Assembly: GCA_047967505.1 (NCBI GenBank)
Contig: CM106540.1
Origin: Dipteris shenzhenensis
Taxonomy: Eukaryota; Polypodiophyta; Polypodiopsida; Gleicheniales
DNA length: 64,000 nt
Reading direction: 5' to 3' (one strand)
Positions 49,301 through 59,300 of this stretch are shown one piece after another. The notes under the pieces were generated by a model. The model saw only the letters and a program-made list of their open reading frames with translations, did not search any database and was not told the origin of the DNA. Numbering within the stretch: position 1 is the first letter of the stretch; every line of letters begins with the position of its first letter. The position numbers and the translations under genes were made by a program.

Positions 49301-52300
49301 GCTACAAGCCCTCCAAGTTCAGTCTTTTGGTTTTGACAGTTTTGACAAGTTTTTTGAAGATGATGCTACATAAGATGCTATTCTAGCATTTCTGGTTTTT
49401 TGAAACTTTCAATAACATCAGTACAAGTGTGGCTTCAGTTTTGCTTTGAATTGCTATACCTGGTTTTGATTGGAAAGTATTCATTTTAGCCACCTCTATG
49501 AAGCATGTAAGAAAAAGCATCATTGATTGAATATTGCTCACTAGTCTTTGCTACATCAAGTGCTTATATTTGGAAGCCTTTCAGTTGTTTTTTGCCTTGT
49601 AAGAGAGAAAGACACTGCCCAATATCTGGGTTAGACCCTCTCATAGCTACCCTATTGAATCTAGAAAAGTTTAATGGAAAGGGCTTCCACACATGGCAGA
49701 TGAAGGTGAAATTTGCATTGATGAGGGAAAACCTCTGGGGACTTGTCAAACCGACTTCAACCGCTTCTTCTACAGCCTCCAATGCTGGAGAATCCTCAAC
49801 TCCGACACGCCCGGCAAGGGATCCCGCTAGAGAGGAGAAAGCATATGGTATCATTGCTCTTGCTTTAGGAGATGATTATATTCATCACATCTCTGACTTA
49901 GAGTCTCCTTTAGAAGCTTGGCAGAAGCTTGACATGATTTTTGGTGCTAGCTCTCACATCTCTAAATTATCACTTAAAATCTCTTTCTTTGAATTAAAGA
50001 TGGTTAGTGGCACTACTTTGGCAGCTCATGTCAACTACATGCGGAGTCTTATGACTCAACTAGCTTCTATCAACTCTCCTATTACTCCAGATGATGCTAT
50101 GGCAGTGTTACTTAAGAGTATGCCTGAAGATTATGATCACATAGTTACCACTTTGAAAAATCTTCCTAATCCTAATCTTGAAGGTATTATCTCTGCTCTC
50201 CAAGAAAAAGAAAGGCATATGGAGCTCAGGAAAGGCAATGACACTGTTTATGCTGTAAAAATCCAAAAGGGCAAGTTTACCCCTTGCAATCACTGTGGAA
50301 AGACAAATCACCTTTCAAAGGACTGCTTCAAAATCAATCCATGCAAACACTGTGGCAAAAACAACCATCATGAGAAGTTTTGCAGAGCCAAAGCAAAGAC
50401 AGAAAATGCAAATGTACTTTCAGTTGATGAGCCTCCACAAGATGAGGCATCCTTTGAAGATTATGCATTTTAAATCATCTCTGTGTATGCTCTAGATCTC
50501 TCTTTTTATGTCAAGGTACTCAGCCTGGATAGTCCTCCAAAATGAATGAAATAAACTATTGTGTTTTGTGTGCTTTGTAAACACCTCTGGTCACCTTATG
50601 ATGTAGGCCATGTGTATGTTTTACTCCATGGTACCTCCTGCAGACATTGTGTGCATGTACATGCAGGGGAGATAACCATTGGAAAGTTTTTTGTATCCCT
50701 TTTGTTTATCTTACACCCATGGGAACCCTTGCTAGCATGAGAACCTAGCCATAGATTTATCCTTAACCACCATGAGATGGCATGAGAAACTATGAGACTA
50801 GATGTATCCTTGACATAGCTTGAGGCATTCCCTTGAGGGGGGGTTTGATGGGATATCTCAAGGTGTATGCCTCAGGCACACCTTGGTTTCTATGTGTGAG
50901 TGCTAGAGGCACAGTTAGGTGCCCACAAGCACAGTTAGGTGGTGGAAAGCCACATAGGATGATTGAGAGAATCTAGGAGCAGATTGAGGAGATGATTGTG
51001 GAGCTCTGAAGTCATCAGTGATGTTAGTGAGCATGTATGGGGTGCTTACATAAGGACCTCACTCTTCTTCATTCCACAATGTAAGTATTCTGAGTTTGTG
51101 TCCACTCTACTCTTTCTTTTCAGTTTACCAACAATAGTAGCTAGTCCCTGCAAGTTTATGGTTTTCAACCTTGTGACTTTCATGAGATGAAGTTGCATTT
51201 TTGTGCTGTGTTTTCAGAGGTGTGTTTTCAGAGGATGAGTTTGGGCGTGTTCCTGGATTCATTTAGATATATTTTGGGCATGTTCCTGTTTCATTTATTG
51301 CTGCTTTATTAGCAGAGATGCACATTTCACTTGTGAAGTTTTTGCCATGTTGTGGCTTCAATGCTCAACAACCCTCAAAGGTGGAATCGACTGCAATCGA
51401 GACAAAGATATTGGTGTTGATCTCGTATGTGGTGTGTGTACTCACAGTTTACACTGCATGTATTTGTATGAGCATCACAAAAAAGACAAATGTTTATGGT
51501 ATTTGATGTTGCAAGGTCCTTGTGTCCTAGCACTGTCACATTCAAGTTTCATCGGTGAAGGCTTAAATTTGTATTTTCTTTTTGTAGAGTACAGTATGTC
51601 CCTGACATGGTGTCCTGCAATTTTGCAGTATGAGAGCAACGCTAGGTTTGTGAGGTGGTCAGATGGAAGTATGCAGCTTCTCATTGGAAATGAAGTTTTG
51701 GATCTTTCTGTTCAAAAAGCACAGCAAGATCAGGCTCACCTGTTTATTAATCACGGCAAGGTATTGACCCGATGTGCACCATTTTGCTGTTAATTTTTTT
51801 GTATATGCTCACATGCTACCTATACTATGGCACAATGGACAAGGTAAAAGTTCATGTAATGTATGAAGGGCTGAGCAAGTAGTACACATTCATCTCTGTG
51901 TGTGTGTGTCATGTGCATATAATACGATTAAATGGAAGGAAAGATTTAGTAATGTCTGCTAACGAAGAACCAATTGTAGTGCTAAATAAGCTAAGCAAAG
52001 TGGAGAAGATGATACTACCTCCTCAAGAAATAAGATTGTAGATATTGAAAATGCAGGATCCATCTGCTGGTGGCTCTGAATGGATCAAATTTGTTCTGAC
52101 TGAGAAAGAGATGGCTCACAAAAGTACAATTCAGGATCACCAAATCAAAGGCTGAGGGACATTGAATGAATCTAGTGCATGAAACAAAATTCATATACAA
52201 ACTGGAACTGGAATCCCTGGAATTTTGAGACATGCAAAAATACTTTAGAATAAAGTCTTGAAATTTGCTATGCGTCAAGTCTTTCAGAGCTGAAGGGCTT

Positions 52301-55300
52301 CTCGCTAAGGGCAATGGCCAAGCCCAAGGATGCCAAAAATCCATTGTATAATAGATTAAAATACAAAAATAAAGAATTGTTAAAGGGACCCCATCTCTCA
52401 TGAAGTCCTGGCACAATTCCCAAGATTAATATTATACTACAATCTTCAGCCACATGAGAAGTTTTCAGAAATCTTTGGAATGAGCTTGAACTGTTGCATG
52501 CAAATAAAGCTGAGTAATGCATTACCTCCTGAATATAATTGCCCCAAAATGTTCCACTGTTTTAGTCAAACCTATAAATCTAATGCTATAGTTCTCCATC
52601 CTTGAGAGTTCTAGCAGGCAATCGTTAATTAAGAGATCACGATTTTCATGTACCTACATTTTGTGTATCACCATCAAGAGTGTGGTTTTGCCACTGCATA
52701 AATCTTGGACATGTCATGTCCAATCATGATGGTCCTGTAGTTTTTCAGACTTGTGGGTTCCCCTGCCTTGTGAATTGGAGTAATGGTGTTAATGGTCTAG
52801 GTGTGGGGGAAACCGGTGCAAACTGCCTCATTGAATAGCTTTGTGAAGATTGGGGTTAGTGAACTTATACCATTTGCTATGTACTCCGTACAAAGCCCCT
52901 TTTTCCTGTGGCTACTGTTGTGTAGCTTGAGGGTAGTGTGTTTGATATCACCGTTGGTAGATAGACAGATAGATAGATAGAGAAAAGAAAGAAAGAAAGA
53001 AAGTCATATTAACATCCTCGGGAAGCCTTACGGGCCTATGGGACAAAGTGCAAAATGTCAAAATGACTTACAACATCTGGATAAACCAGAGAGTCGAGCA
53101 ATGCACACGGCCCGGCATCTCAGCTCGAAATTATTATAGCATAACTACATTCCAATACTACTCTGAAATCGGTCTGAATAACATCAGTTAAGACTGAGAG
53201 TCTTTGGGTCTAAAGTCTCCAATGAGTGCATCCATCTCGATAAACTGCCCATTTGCCCTCTTTGTGTGCTTCCTTCACTTTGGTGAGTTCATTGTTGGTC
53301 TGTTTGAGAATCTTGATTCTTGAAATCTTTTCTTTGAAGCCTTTTTTTATGCATCTCTTGGGATCCTGGGTCTTGCCCGCCTGCCTCTCTCTACATCTAG
53401 GTTATGGGAGCTGTTCCTCATTTTACATATGAAATGCCTTTGACATTGACATATCTTCCTCGATGTATTTTTGCATTTCATATCTGTCCATCTTATTAAT
53501 TTCCTGTTTGTAGAATTGCATTTTTGCCTCCGGGTCTTGCCATAGTTTCTGTAGCATTAAATTCCTGATTTCCCCATATCTTGCGGAATATCAGCAACAT
53601 TTATACCCAATAACTCCATCCATTTCCACCCCTCTGTGCCATGAAATGGTCTTTGTGGCTTCCATAACTTTGTGCAGTGTTCTGCTTGCATCCATCTTCT
53701 CAAGCTTGTTGAGGTAGACCATTTATTGGCATAATGCTTCCCCTAAGAGAGGTATCATACCAGTCTCAGCCATTAAGATGGGGTAGGGTGGCTGGACCTT
53801 GGTCCTAGTTCTCCTATGGGAAAGCGTTTATGAATGTTTCTATTCTTCTTCAATGAGTTCTGGGGAGCCCGGGCGCCCAAACTGGGCATCTATAGAGGAC
53901 CACTATTTGTATAAGCATGGTGTATAGGAGCTCGGTCATTTCCTAGTTCCATAGCGTCCTAAGCCCCCCCTTCTAATGTCTGTTTATATTGAGTGTCGAT
54001 TACCATTAGTTTGGTCTTGGCTATTTCACTTGCATGCTTGAGTGTCTGCAAAATTCGCCATGTGCATCCACGTGTGCTTGCATGTCCCTCTTGTGTTTTG
54101 CGAAGAAGACTATGCCATCTACGTAAATGAGTAATAGCAGGGCATGTCCTGCAATGTGGACTCCCTCTCTGCCGTGTACTCTCATCCAATCTTCCAGTGC
54201 ATCAATGAAAAGACCTAAGAGAGTCAGTGAGTGGGGACAACCTTGCTTGACCCCTATGTCACTATTTACACGGACCTTTTTCGTGGAGCATGACCCATCT
54301 ACTAGTGGTTGCACTAACTCAGCCAGCACCCTCTTGTATAGTCAAGCTGTGGCCTCTCTGAGTTCTTGGGGACTTGGATCTTTTCTAGGCTCTCCCATAA
54401 CTTTTTACAAGGAACTGTGTCAAAATCTGCCTTGAAGTCTACACAGCTCCCCTCTTATTCTTGGCTTTCTCTGTTGCCGCTCTTATAGCGACTAAATGTT
54501 CCACTGTTGAGTGTTTGGGGCAGAATTCTTCTGGGATGGTGCCCTAATGCCTTGTGTCTGTGCCCATATACTGATTTTTTGGTCAATGATGGTGCCGCAC
54601 AGCTTGGTTATTAGGTTGCTTACCACCATTGTTATGTAGTTTTTGGCCACCTTGCTGTCCCTCCCTCGTGAATCGGTACAATCCTGTTGAGCTGCAATTT
54701 TGAGGGGAATTCCTCCTCTAAAGCTTTAATCATGAGCTTGGTGGGTATGTGTGGGTGTGTGGATTTGTATGTGTGAGAGCATACTTTTATACTATGGTCT
54801 ACACCCACTGTTGGGCGCTGATGACATCAGTGGGGATGTCATAGTAGCTAGTCCCTGCTATGCGTGATGGAGTTTATGGTTTTCAATCTTATGAGTGACT
54901 ATCGTGAGATTGAAACTGCACTATGTTGTGTTTTTAGAGGATGAGTTTGGGAATGTTCCTGAATTCATCTAGGTATATACCGCTTGTCTTGTCTTCTTCT
55001 CATGTCAACATCTATCCCTTGTGTGTTTGGGGCCTTCTTCCCATTTGCTAGCTTCTTCACACCTCTCTCCTCATCTTCTTCTGTTATGGTGTCATTTGCT
55101 GCTTTTCTAGAGAATTCCTGGTTGTCCTCTCTCCCCCATCTCTTTCGTGGAGTCCTTGAAAATTCTATCATGTCTTCCCAAGGTGCTTTCCCTCCTGATG
55201 TTTTCTGCCATGTAGCATCTGGGCAAAAAATCTGGGATTCTTTTGGCCCTTGAAATCTTTGAGCTGTTTGCTCTTGTGAAATCTTCTTTTCTTGCTTCTT

Positions 55301-57790
55301 ATGGACCTGTCTGTATTCTTGAGCTTTGCACTATTTCCCAGCTGTGTCTGGTGTTGGCCAAGGATTTTTTGCTGTTTTGCGTTCCTGATTGTACCAGTTA
55401 CCAAGGCTTGCCTATGCTCCTCCTCTTGCTTTTCGTGGAGCATTTATGGGCTGTTTCCTGCAGTATTGCTGTCATGCATTTATTCATTGCTTGGCATGTA
55501 GAAGGCATCTGACAATGTGGTACTGCTGTTTCTAGTTCTTCGCATAAATGTGTGCCTTTTTGTAATCCATTCTCAGCCTTGGGGGTGCACTAGGTTTCTT
55601 TTTTAATACAGCAAACCTTGTTCCTTTGGGCCCTAGTGACATTGCTCTGTGGTCGGACTCCAGGGTCTCCTCCTCAATCTTGAGGTATTCCATTGTGTGT
55701 CTTGCATTCGGACTTCTTATCATGTAATCAATCACTCTTGACCCTTGGGGGGTTTCACACATATCTACAAGCCAAAGCATCCGTGTAGGGTGAGGAGTTG
55801 TGTCCTCATGTGGATGATTTCTCCCATGTCTTTTGATGCCCTTTTCGAGCCCCTCCTTTCCTTATTGTCCTTCCATTTCTTCCATCCTCCATTGCTGTGT
55901 GTGAGAAAAAGCAAACAAACATCACCTTTGGGGCAGGTTTGGTGAACAAGCTGTGCCATTTGTTAACCTTTAATAAAGCGTATTTCTTTTAACGCGTCTA
56001 TCAAAGTGATTGGTTCAATAAATACAAAGAAGGATTCCTTATGTACTGAAAACGCTTCAAAAGCTGCAGTCACAGCTGTCTTTGTTTCATACAGGGAATC
56101 TTGCAATCTCAGGGAAGGTTGCTGCAGAAGATGAAGTTCATGCCATCATCATTGGCTTCAAAGTCTCATCGCTTGCTGACTGCTCTTGTTGATTCAAGGA
56201 ACAAAAAGATCTACAAAGTTAAAAATGTGATCACGAATAAAGACCCAGAACGGGAAAAAGAAGAGACCGAAAAGGTAATTCTATTCGACACACGTTTGTA
56301 TGTTAAGAATTTCCTACTCAGAGAAAAGCAGAGAGTCCATGTTTTAAATTTCTTTTTGTGATTTTAAGGGTTTTTATTTCCTCTGCAGAAACAAGAGCAA
56401 ATGATCAGAAGCAAGGAAGATCTGCAGAGAAAGCAAGAGAAGATAAATCGTAAATACCTTCCAGTGCGTGAAAGAGTGGAACCACAACTGTCACCTGGCT
56501 ATCTCGAGGGAGCATTAGAAGAGGTAATCATTTATAGTCAGTATGTTTACCTGTTTTAAAAAGTATCGTGATGTATGCTTTGTGAGCCATCCTGAGATTT
56601 TTTAACTGGCTGCTCTGCATCTTCAAATTTAGGAGGAGGAAGGTGATGAATATAATGAAGACCAAAAGATTGCAGACGCTCGAAGATTTCATGAGCAACT
56701 AGAGGCTGAGAGTAAGGCAGAGAAAAAATTAAACAATGCCAAAAGGGTAATGCCCACGAAACTTGTTGTTCTCTTGCAACTGCAACGTTAAGGGTTTAGA
56801 ATACACGACTTTGATCTTTCTTTTGAATTGGTTTTAGCAGCAGCCTGCTCCACCCTTGGTTAAGCAACCAAAAGATAGGCGTCCCTTACCACCTTCAAGT
56901 AGGGAATTAGAAGACAGATTCTCAGAGGAGAGTGAACGTGAGGCATCGGAATATGAAACTGATGGTCAGGAAGATGATACTGGTGCAAATGAGGTGGCTG
57001 GAGAAGACGATCAAGATCAGGAACAGGACCAGGAACACGAGCAGGAACACGAACATGAAGAGGCAGAAGATGGTGAAGAAGAAGCAGAAGAAGAAGAGCA
57101 TGGCGAGGTAAGAAATCTTTTACTGGTATGCTTCTCCGATTTATTGCAAATGAAATCCTCTAGATATAAATGTGAACAAGTTTTGTTATTTTTCATCTGC
57201 CGGCCAGACTTGGCTAATTTATCTTGGTTGTTCTTCGTTCTTTTTATCTTTGCTTGAATTTGATAATGCTAGTTACATCCTTGGGACCTTAGGCATGTGT
57301 TTGGACAAGCAGTAATTTTTGCTCAAGGGCGTCTCACTATTTTTAGGGATGTAGTTTTTATGCTGCTAAAGCTGTCTCTGCAAGGAATTTGTTGGCATTT
57401 TCTCTCTTTGGTCTTTAGTGCGAGACTCCACACCAATGAGTCCATGGCACAAACTAAGGGTGTTGGGTTATGCATGACTGAAGGTGTACTTGGACCTTGA
57501 CATGTTAAATGCTGGGCACGACATACATGATGATATCTGGATCTTTTGTGAGGCAGTTTCATATACGTCAAGGCTGCACAATATAGTTGATGTTTATCAT
57601 ATATCTAGCTCAGGACTAATCTTTTACTTTCATGGGTACATTGCTTGAATAGGAATTGGAAGATGTAGAAGATGAGATGAACAAGAAAAGGAAGGACAGA
57701 GGAGCAGACTTTGAGGATGAAACATCACCGCCTAGAAAGCCTCAGCAACGAAGACGTGTGGTGGTTAGTGACAGTGAAGAAGACGATTAA
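39734..57790 (+). CDS. LEO1: LEO1/VIP4, Paf1-complex subunit, eleven exons
   Basis: LEO1 is a nuclear subunit of the Paf1 complex, which travels with RNA polymerase II and supports histone modification during elongation; the Arabidopsis orthologue VIP4 controls FLC. Exons: 39734-39844, 40175-40569, 41829-41952, 42045-42242, 46356-46529, 51629-51760, 56095-56274, 56389-56523, 56633-56746, 56841-57107 (or from 56838), 57653-57790. All introns are GT-AG and the frame is kept through every junction, giving 655 or 656 residues. The start MGEEKRHEMMETLFG matches the plant LEO1 N-terminus. The Leo1 core runs from about residue 250 to 440: PVGPPLDIDIPYCSPPGHPD, VSNIMGIESKPFDPKTY, WSDGSMQLLIGNEVLDLSV, GRLLQKMKFMPSSL and KSHRLLTALVDSRNKK. 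Acidic, low-complexity arms flank it, with a charged tail ending SDSEEDD. No disabling change seen. The gene is long only because introns 4, 5 and 6 are 4-5 kb each. Confidence 0.97.
39845..40174. other. LEO1 intron 1
   Basis: Donor gtaagt and acceptor preceded by tcccccctgcag. Nothing else recognised. Confidence 0.9.
40349..40530 (+). repeat. 96-bp in-frame tandem duplication in LEO1 exon 2
   Basis: RFMASERTRVRRQVSASDSE (from 40349) recurs as RFMPNERTRARRQVSASGSE (from 40445), each followed by a SHEG block. The period is 96 bases, or 32 codons, so the duplication keeps the frame. The copies differ by several substitutions. It lies in the acidic N-terminal arm, which is variable in length among LEO1 proteins. 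Confidence 0.93.
40570..41828. other. LEO1 intron 2
   Basis: 1.26 kb with no coding remnant seen. It contains three copies of a roughly 30-base repeat at 41366-41460 (see separate entry). Acceptor ttttctacacag. Confidence 0.85.
41366..41460. repeat. short tandem repeat, three copies, LEO1 intron 2
   Basis: ccctacaatagagtactaaa occurs three times, preceded by gagttgtg twice and by ccaatatgg in the third copy. The unit is about 31-33 bases. Confidence 0.92.
45306..45560. repeat. 127-bp tandem duplication, two copies, LEO1 intron 4
   Basis: ccatggcattcctaccttct and the following cttgtgcactc, gatccctgc/aatccctgc and cttttgggccct words occur twice, starting near 45306 and 45433. The copies differ at scattered positions. 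Open frames across it are side effects. Confidence 0.9.
46097..46161. repeat. compound (GT)n(GA)n microsatellite
   Basis: GT units with a tttgt interruption to about 46136, followed by GA units to 46161. Confidence 0.96.
46294..46333. repeat. (GA)n microsatellite next to the LEO1 exon 5 acceptor
   Basis: About twenty GA units end 22 bases before exon 5 (46356). The acceptor keeps only a short tttgttgactttt pyrimidine stretch between the purine run and the AG. Confidence 0.96.
47460..47790 (+). pseudogene. LINE RT C-terminal fragment
   Basis: On + one frame reads IFLWAGLDGTRNTWAMATWK, then TTILSQGEGGLRPMDLHSH. These correspond to the FLW-G-DG, W and P-EGGLG-DL-SH blocks after the RT core of plant LINEs. 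The fragment is short, and its neighbours show no further domains. Confidence 0.5.
48447..48498. repeat. left part of a dispersed repeat split by the TR-GAG insertion
   Basis: tatactgtggtctacgccca-like sequence up to the target atagt matches 54788-54842, and the right part continues at 51139. See the empty-site entry. Confidence 0.8.
48504..48786 (+). repeat. 5' LTR of the TR-GAG element
   Basis: TGATGGGATATCTCA at the start and TTTACCAACA at the end, 283 bases. It contains the short direct repeat gcacagttaggtg twice. Confidence 0.95.
48787..48798 (+). other. primer binding site (initiator Met tRNA)
   Basis: TGGTATCAGAGC follows the 5' LTR without a gap. It is identical to the PBS of the decayed copia element at 12703-12714. 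Confidence 0.92.
49523..50473 (+). CDS. copia-type Gag with two zinc knuckles
   Basis: A 316-codon intact frame. The Gag core begins around residue 40 (LLNLEKFNGKGFHTWQMKVK), typical of copia gag (UBN2-like): a nucleic-acid-binding capsid precursor that assembles virus-like particles. The alpha-helical middle part includes AWQKLDMIF and the LKSMPEDYDHIVTTL block. Near the C-terminus are two CCHC knuckles, CNHCGKTNHLSKDC and CKHCGKNNHHEKFC, both with all ligands. It ends in an acidic DEASFEDYAF tail and stops, with no pol frame in any register after it. The first ATG of the frame at 49523 is used; an internal ATG near 49701 is possible. The intact frame against a decayed background suggests recent or ongoing mobility with help from another element. 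Confidence 0.88.
   Translation: MIEYCSLVFATSSAYIWKPFSCFLPCKRERHCPISGLDPLIATLLNLEKFNGKGFHTWQMKVKFALMRENLWGLVKPTSTASSTASNAGESSTPTRPARDPAREEKAYGIIALALGDDYIHHISDLESPLEAWQKLDMIFGASSHISKLSLKISFFELKMVSGTTLAAHVNYMRSLMTQLASINSPITPDDAMAVLLKSMPEDYDHIVTTLKNLPNPNLEGIISALQEKERHMELRKGNDTVYAVKIQKGKFTPCNHCGKTNHLSKDCFKINPCKHCGKNNHHEKFCRAKAKTENANVLSVDEPPQDEASFEDYAF
50835..50843 (+). other. polypurine tract of the TR-GAG element
   Basis: A GA(G)n run directly before the right LTR (two T residues in between), the expected plus-strand primer. Confidence 0.8.
50846..51133 (+). repeat. 3' LTR of the TR-GAG element
   Basis: 288 bases, nearly identical to 48504-48786. It carries five extra bases (ggtgt-like) after atctcaa and about six substitutions. 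Confidence 0.95.
51139..51270. repeat. right part of the dispersed repeat split by the TR-GAG insertion
   Basis: agctagtccctgc, gtttatggttttcaa and gaggatgagtttggg match 54843-54970 in the same order. Confidence 0.8.
52630..52950 (-). pseudogene. LINE RT fragment, - strand
   Basis: The - strand reads NGISSLTPIFTKLFNEAVCT then GFPPT, and in neighbouring frames NSQGRGTH and the YRTIMIGH-like block. These are the N-terminal RT segments of plant LINEs (substrate-binding IPIHK...NYRPI region). The piece ends against the microsatellite that marks the 3' end of the next LINE. Confidence 0.5.
52958..53003. repeat. compound (GATA)n(GAAA)n microsatellite at a LINE 3' end
   Basis: gata units to about 52981, then gaaa units to 53003. 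On the - strand this is a CTTT/CTAT tail directly after the LINE 3' untranslated part, as expected for a LINE 3' end. Confidence 0.93.
53004..55960 (-). pseudogene. LINE (endonuclease and RT) remnant, - strand
   Basis: Order along the - strand: endonuclease end at 55780-55532 (GSRVIDYMIR and ESDHRAMSLG, the last catalytic SDH block of the AP-type endonuclease), linker at 55443-55168, the KAPGPDGI-like stretch around 55000 (VKKLANGKKAPNTQGIDVDM), a break from about 54970 to 54740 where a short repeat is inserted, then RT: LQLNRIVPIHE, VDFKADFDTVPCKKLWESLE, GVKQGCPHSLTLLGLFIDAL and LLLIYVDGIVFFAK. The catalytic YxDD reads YVDG. The 3' part to 53004 is non-coding and ends in a microsatellite. 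Stops and frameshifts throughout; inactive. Confidence 0.85.
54760..54972. repeat. dispersed repeat inside the LINE; empty-site paralogue of the TR-GAG target
   Basis: ggggatgtcatagtagctag spans the junction uninterrupted, where the intron 5 copy is split by the TR-GAG element between the two copies of atagt. Homology runs from about 54788 to 54970 with scattered differences. At both edges LINE sequence resumes, so the repeat itself inserted into the LINE. Confidence 0.82.
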
Positions 57791-58185
57791 TACTCTATTA
57801 AGAACTAAAGCGTGTACCCCTGTGGCATACATCTTGTGCCAATACTTATAATTGGATGGGACTTACCATAATGCAGCCTTGTCTAAGCGCGCACACATTG
57901 TCTTACGACCTCAGGTGGTTCATCCTAAATTGTTGTATAACCCCACTAATTCGGGTCTCATCCAATCCTTTATTAAACAGCCTTGTTCTGGTTGAAAAAT
58001 GGGCTTAAGCAGGTTGTGTCAAAACTTTTGTCACACCTGAAAGGATTCAGTCCAGACACAAAATGTACAAAAGAAAGCATGCCCAACAGAGTGGGGCAAA
58101 CCCCAATTCGTAATGCGATACCTTCCAAGTGGTTTGTTCTGCACACTCTTCCTTTACTCCCGTATGGAGGTGCACCTTGAATAAA
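57791..58185 (+). other. LEO1 3' untranslated region, tentative
   Basis: Sequence after the TAA. The first good AATAAA is at 58180-58185. The true end is unknown without transcripts. Confidence 0.4.
58180..58185 (+). terminator. candidate polyadenylation signal of LEO1
   Basis: AATAAA, 390 bases after the stop codon. Plant signals are loose, so earlier sites are possible. Confidence 0.35.
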
Positions 58186-59300
58186 AGACATCGCAATGAG
58201 TTTACCTTCAAACATGTTTTCACTTTGATGGCTGTGCATGGCATTCTAGGTGCAAGCACAGTTTTCAGATGTGATCATTGCTGTTTCTTATGTTTCATTC
58301 AAGACATGATATTTTTATGATTATGTTTAGGATGTAATTTGTTTCAAAAGATGCATGTGCCCACTAATGCAGAGTTTCAGGTGCACATTCTTGTGGCTTT
58401 TGGCAACTGGTATCTCCTGCTTTTTGAATGTGCAGAAGAACAACTTCCTTCAACATTTAGCTTGGCAGGATCTTTGTCAAGTATTTCTAGTGGATGTATG
58501 AGCTTCAAGTGCTTCTAATATACCATAAGGCTGTTAGTAGTGAGAATCCCATCATGTGCATTGATAAAGGTAGATAAGTCACGCAGGGAGTGGAAGTAAT
58601 TCTGAACAAGTATTGAACCGATGCTTTGCACGGGCAAAGATGCATGACCATCCTCAACCACTCCCCATCTGAAGGTGGATCTTTGATTCTTAAATTTTGG
58701 CTATGTCTTAACACATGGCTCTAAGACCTTCCATCTCCTCCTTTCATTCCATTAACCTTCCATCTCCTCCTTCCTCCAGAAGGTGACCTTCCATCTCCTC
58801 CATTTTATTGACCTTCTATCTCCTCCTTGTCCCTAAAGCTGCCTCTTTGTCTTTCCACCTCCTCCCCAAAGTCTCCCTCTTGTCTTTCCACCTCCTCTCC
58901 CCTCCAAGCCTCCATCCAAGAGCTCCTTTGTAACATGTGGCAGGCTCTTCTCCTCCAAGCTGCCACGTGTCCTCTCCCTTTTTTTTTGGGGTGTCCATGG
59001 TGGTTAATAGATTAAAGATATGTATGATCGAAGAAATTTGCATTCATGCTCCATACGATGGTAATAATTTAACCTACATTAAAGAATTTGCACAATATCG
59101 AGAGTAGGAAGCTAGAATGGATTAAAAAAAGTTATCATCTACATCTTTCAGGCTTATCATACAAAGAGCAATTTTGAAGGTTTGGAGACCGATTTTGCTA
59201 AGTTCAACCTTATCCCTTGATTTCACCTTTTCTCTAGTCTTAGCTTAAAAAATATTGACCTCTTTGCTTCTCTACGTGGGCTTGTCACTTCTCTTTTACA
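58186..59300. other. intergenic DNA after LEO1
   Basis: No gene seen. It contains the pyrimidine-rich minisatellite at 58720-58960. Confidence 0.45.
58720..58960. repeat. pyrimidine-rich minisatellite
   Basis: gaccttccatctcctcc-like units start near 58724, 58755, 58785 and 58809 (about 25-30 bases apart), followed by two ctcttgtctttccacctcct units and more C/T-rich sequence. Confidence 0.85.

Larger units (their letters stand above)
48499..51138 (+). mobile_element. gag-only LTR retrotransposon (TR-GAG type), young
   Basis: LTRs lie at 48504-48786 and 50846-51133, and the exact target duplication ATAGT at 48499-48503 and 51134-51138. The PBS at 48787-48798 adjoins the left LTR, and a PPT adjoins the right. 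The 2.06-kb interior encodes a single open Gag frame and no protease, integrase, RT or RNase H. This is the architecture described for terminal-repeat retrotransposons with a GAG domain, which need a partner element's Pol. The two LTRs differ by about six substitutions and one 5-base indel, so insertion into LEO1 intron 5 was recent. Sense orientation relative to LEO1. Confidence 0.93.
46530..51628. other. LEO1 intron 5
   Basis: 5.1 kb. It carries a LINE RT fragment (47460-47790) and the complete gag-only LTR element (48499-51138). Other parts (46530-47450, 47800-48440) show no recognised feature. Donor gtaagt; acceptor tgcaattttgcag. Confidence 0.88.
51761..56094. other. LEO1 intron 6
   Basis: 4.3 kb. 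LINE sequence on the - strand occupies most of it (52.63-52.95 and 53.0-55.96 kb), with a microsatellite and a 200-base repeat nested inside. About 51.8-52.6 kb has no convincing feature. Acceptor tttgtttcatacag. Confidence 0.88.
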
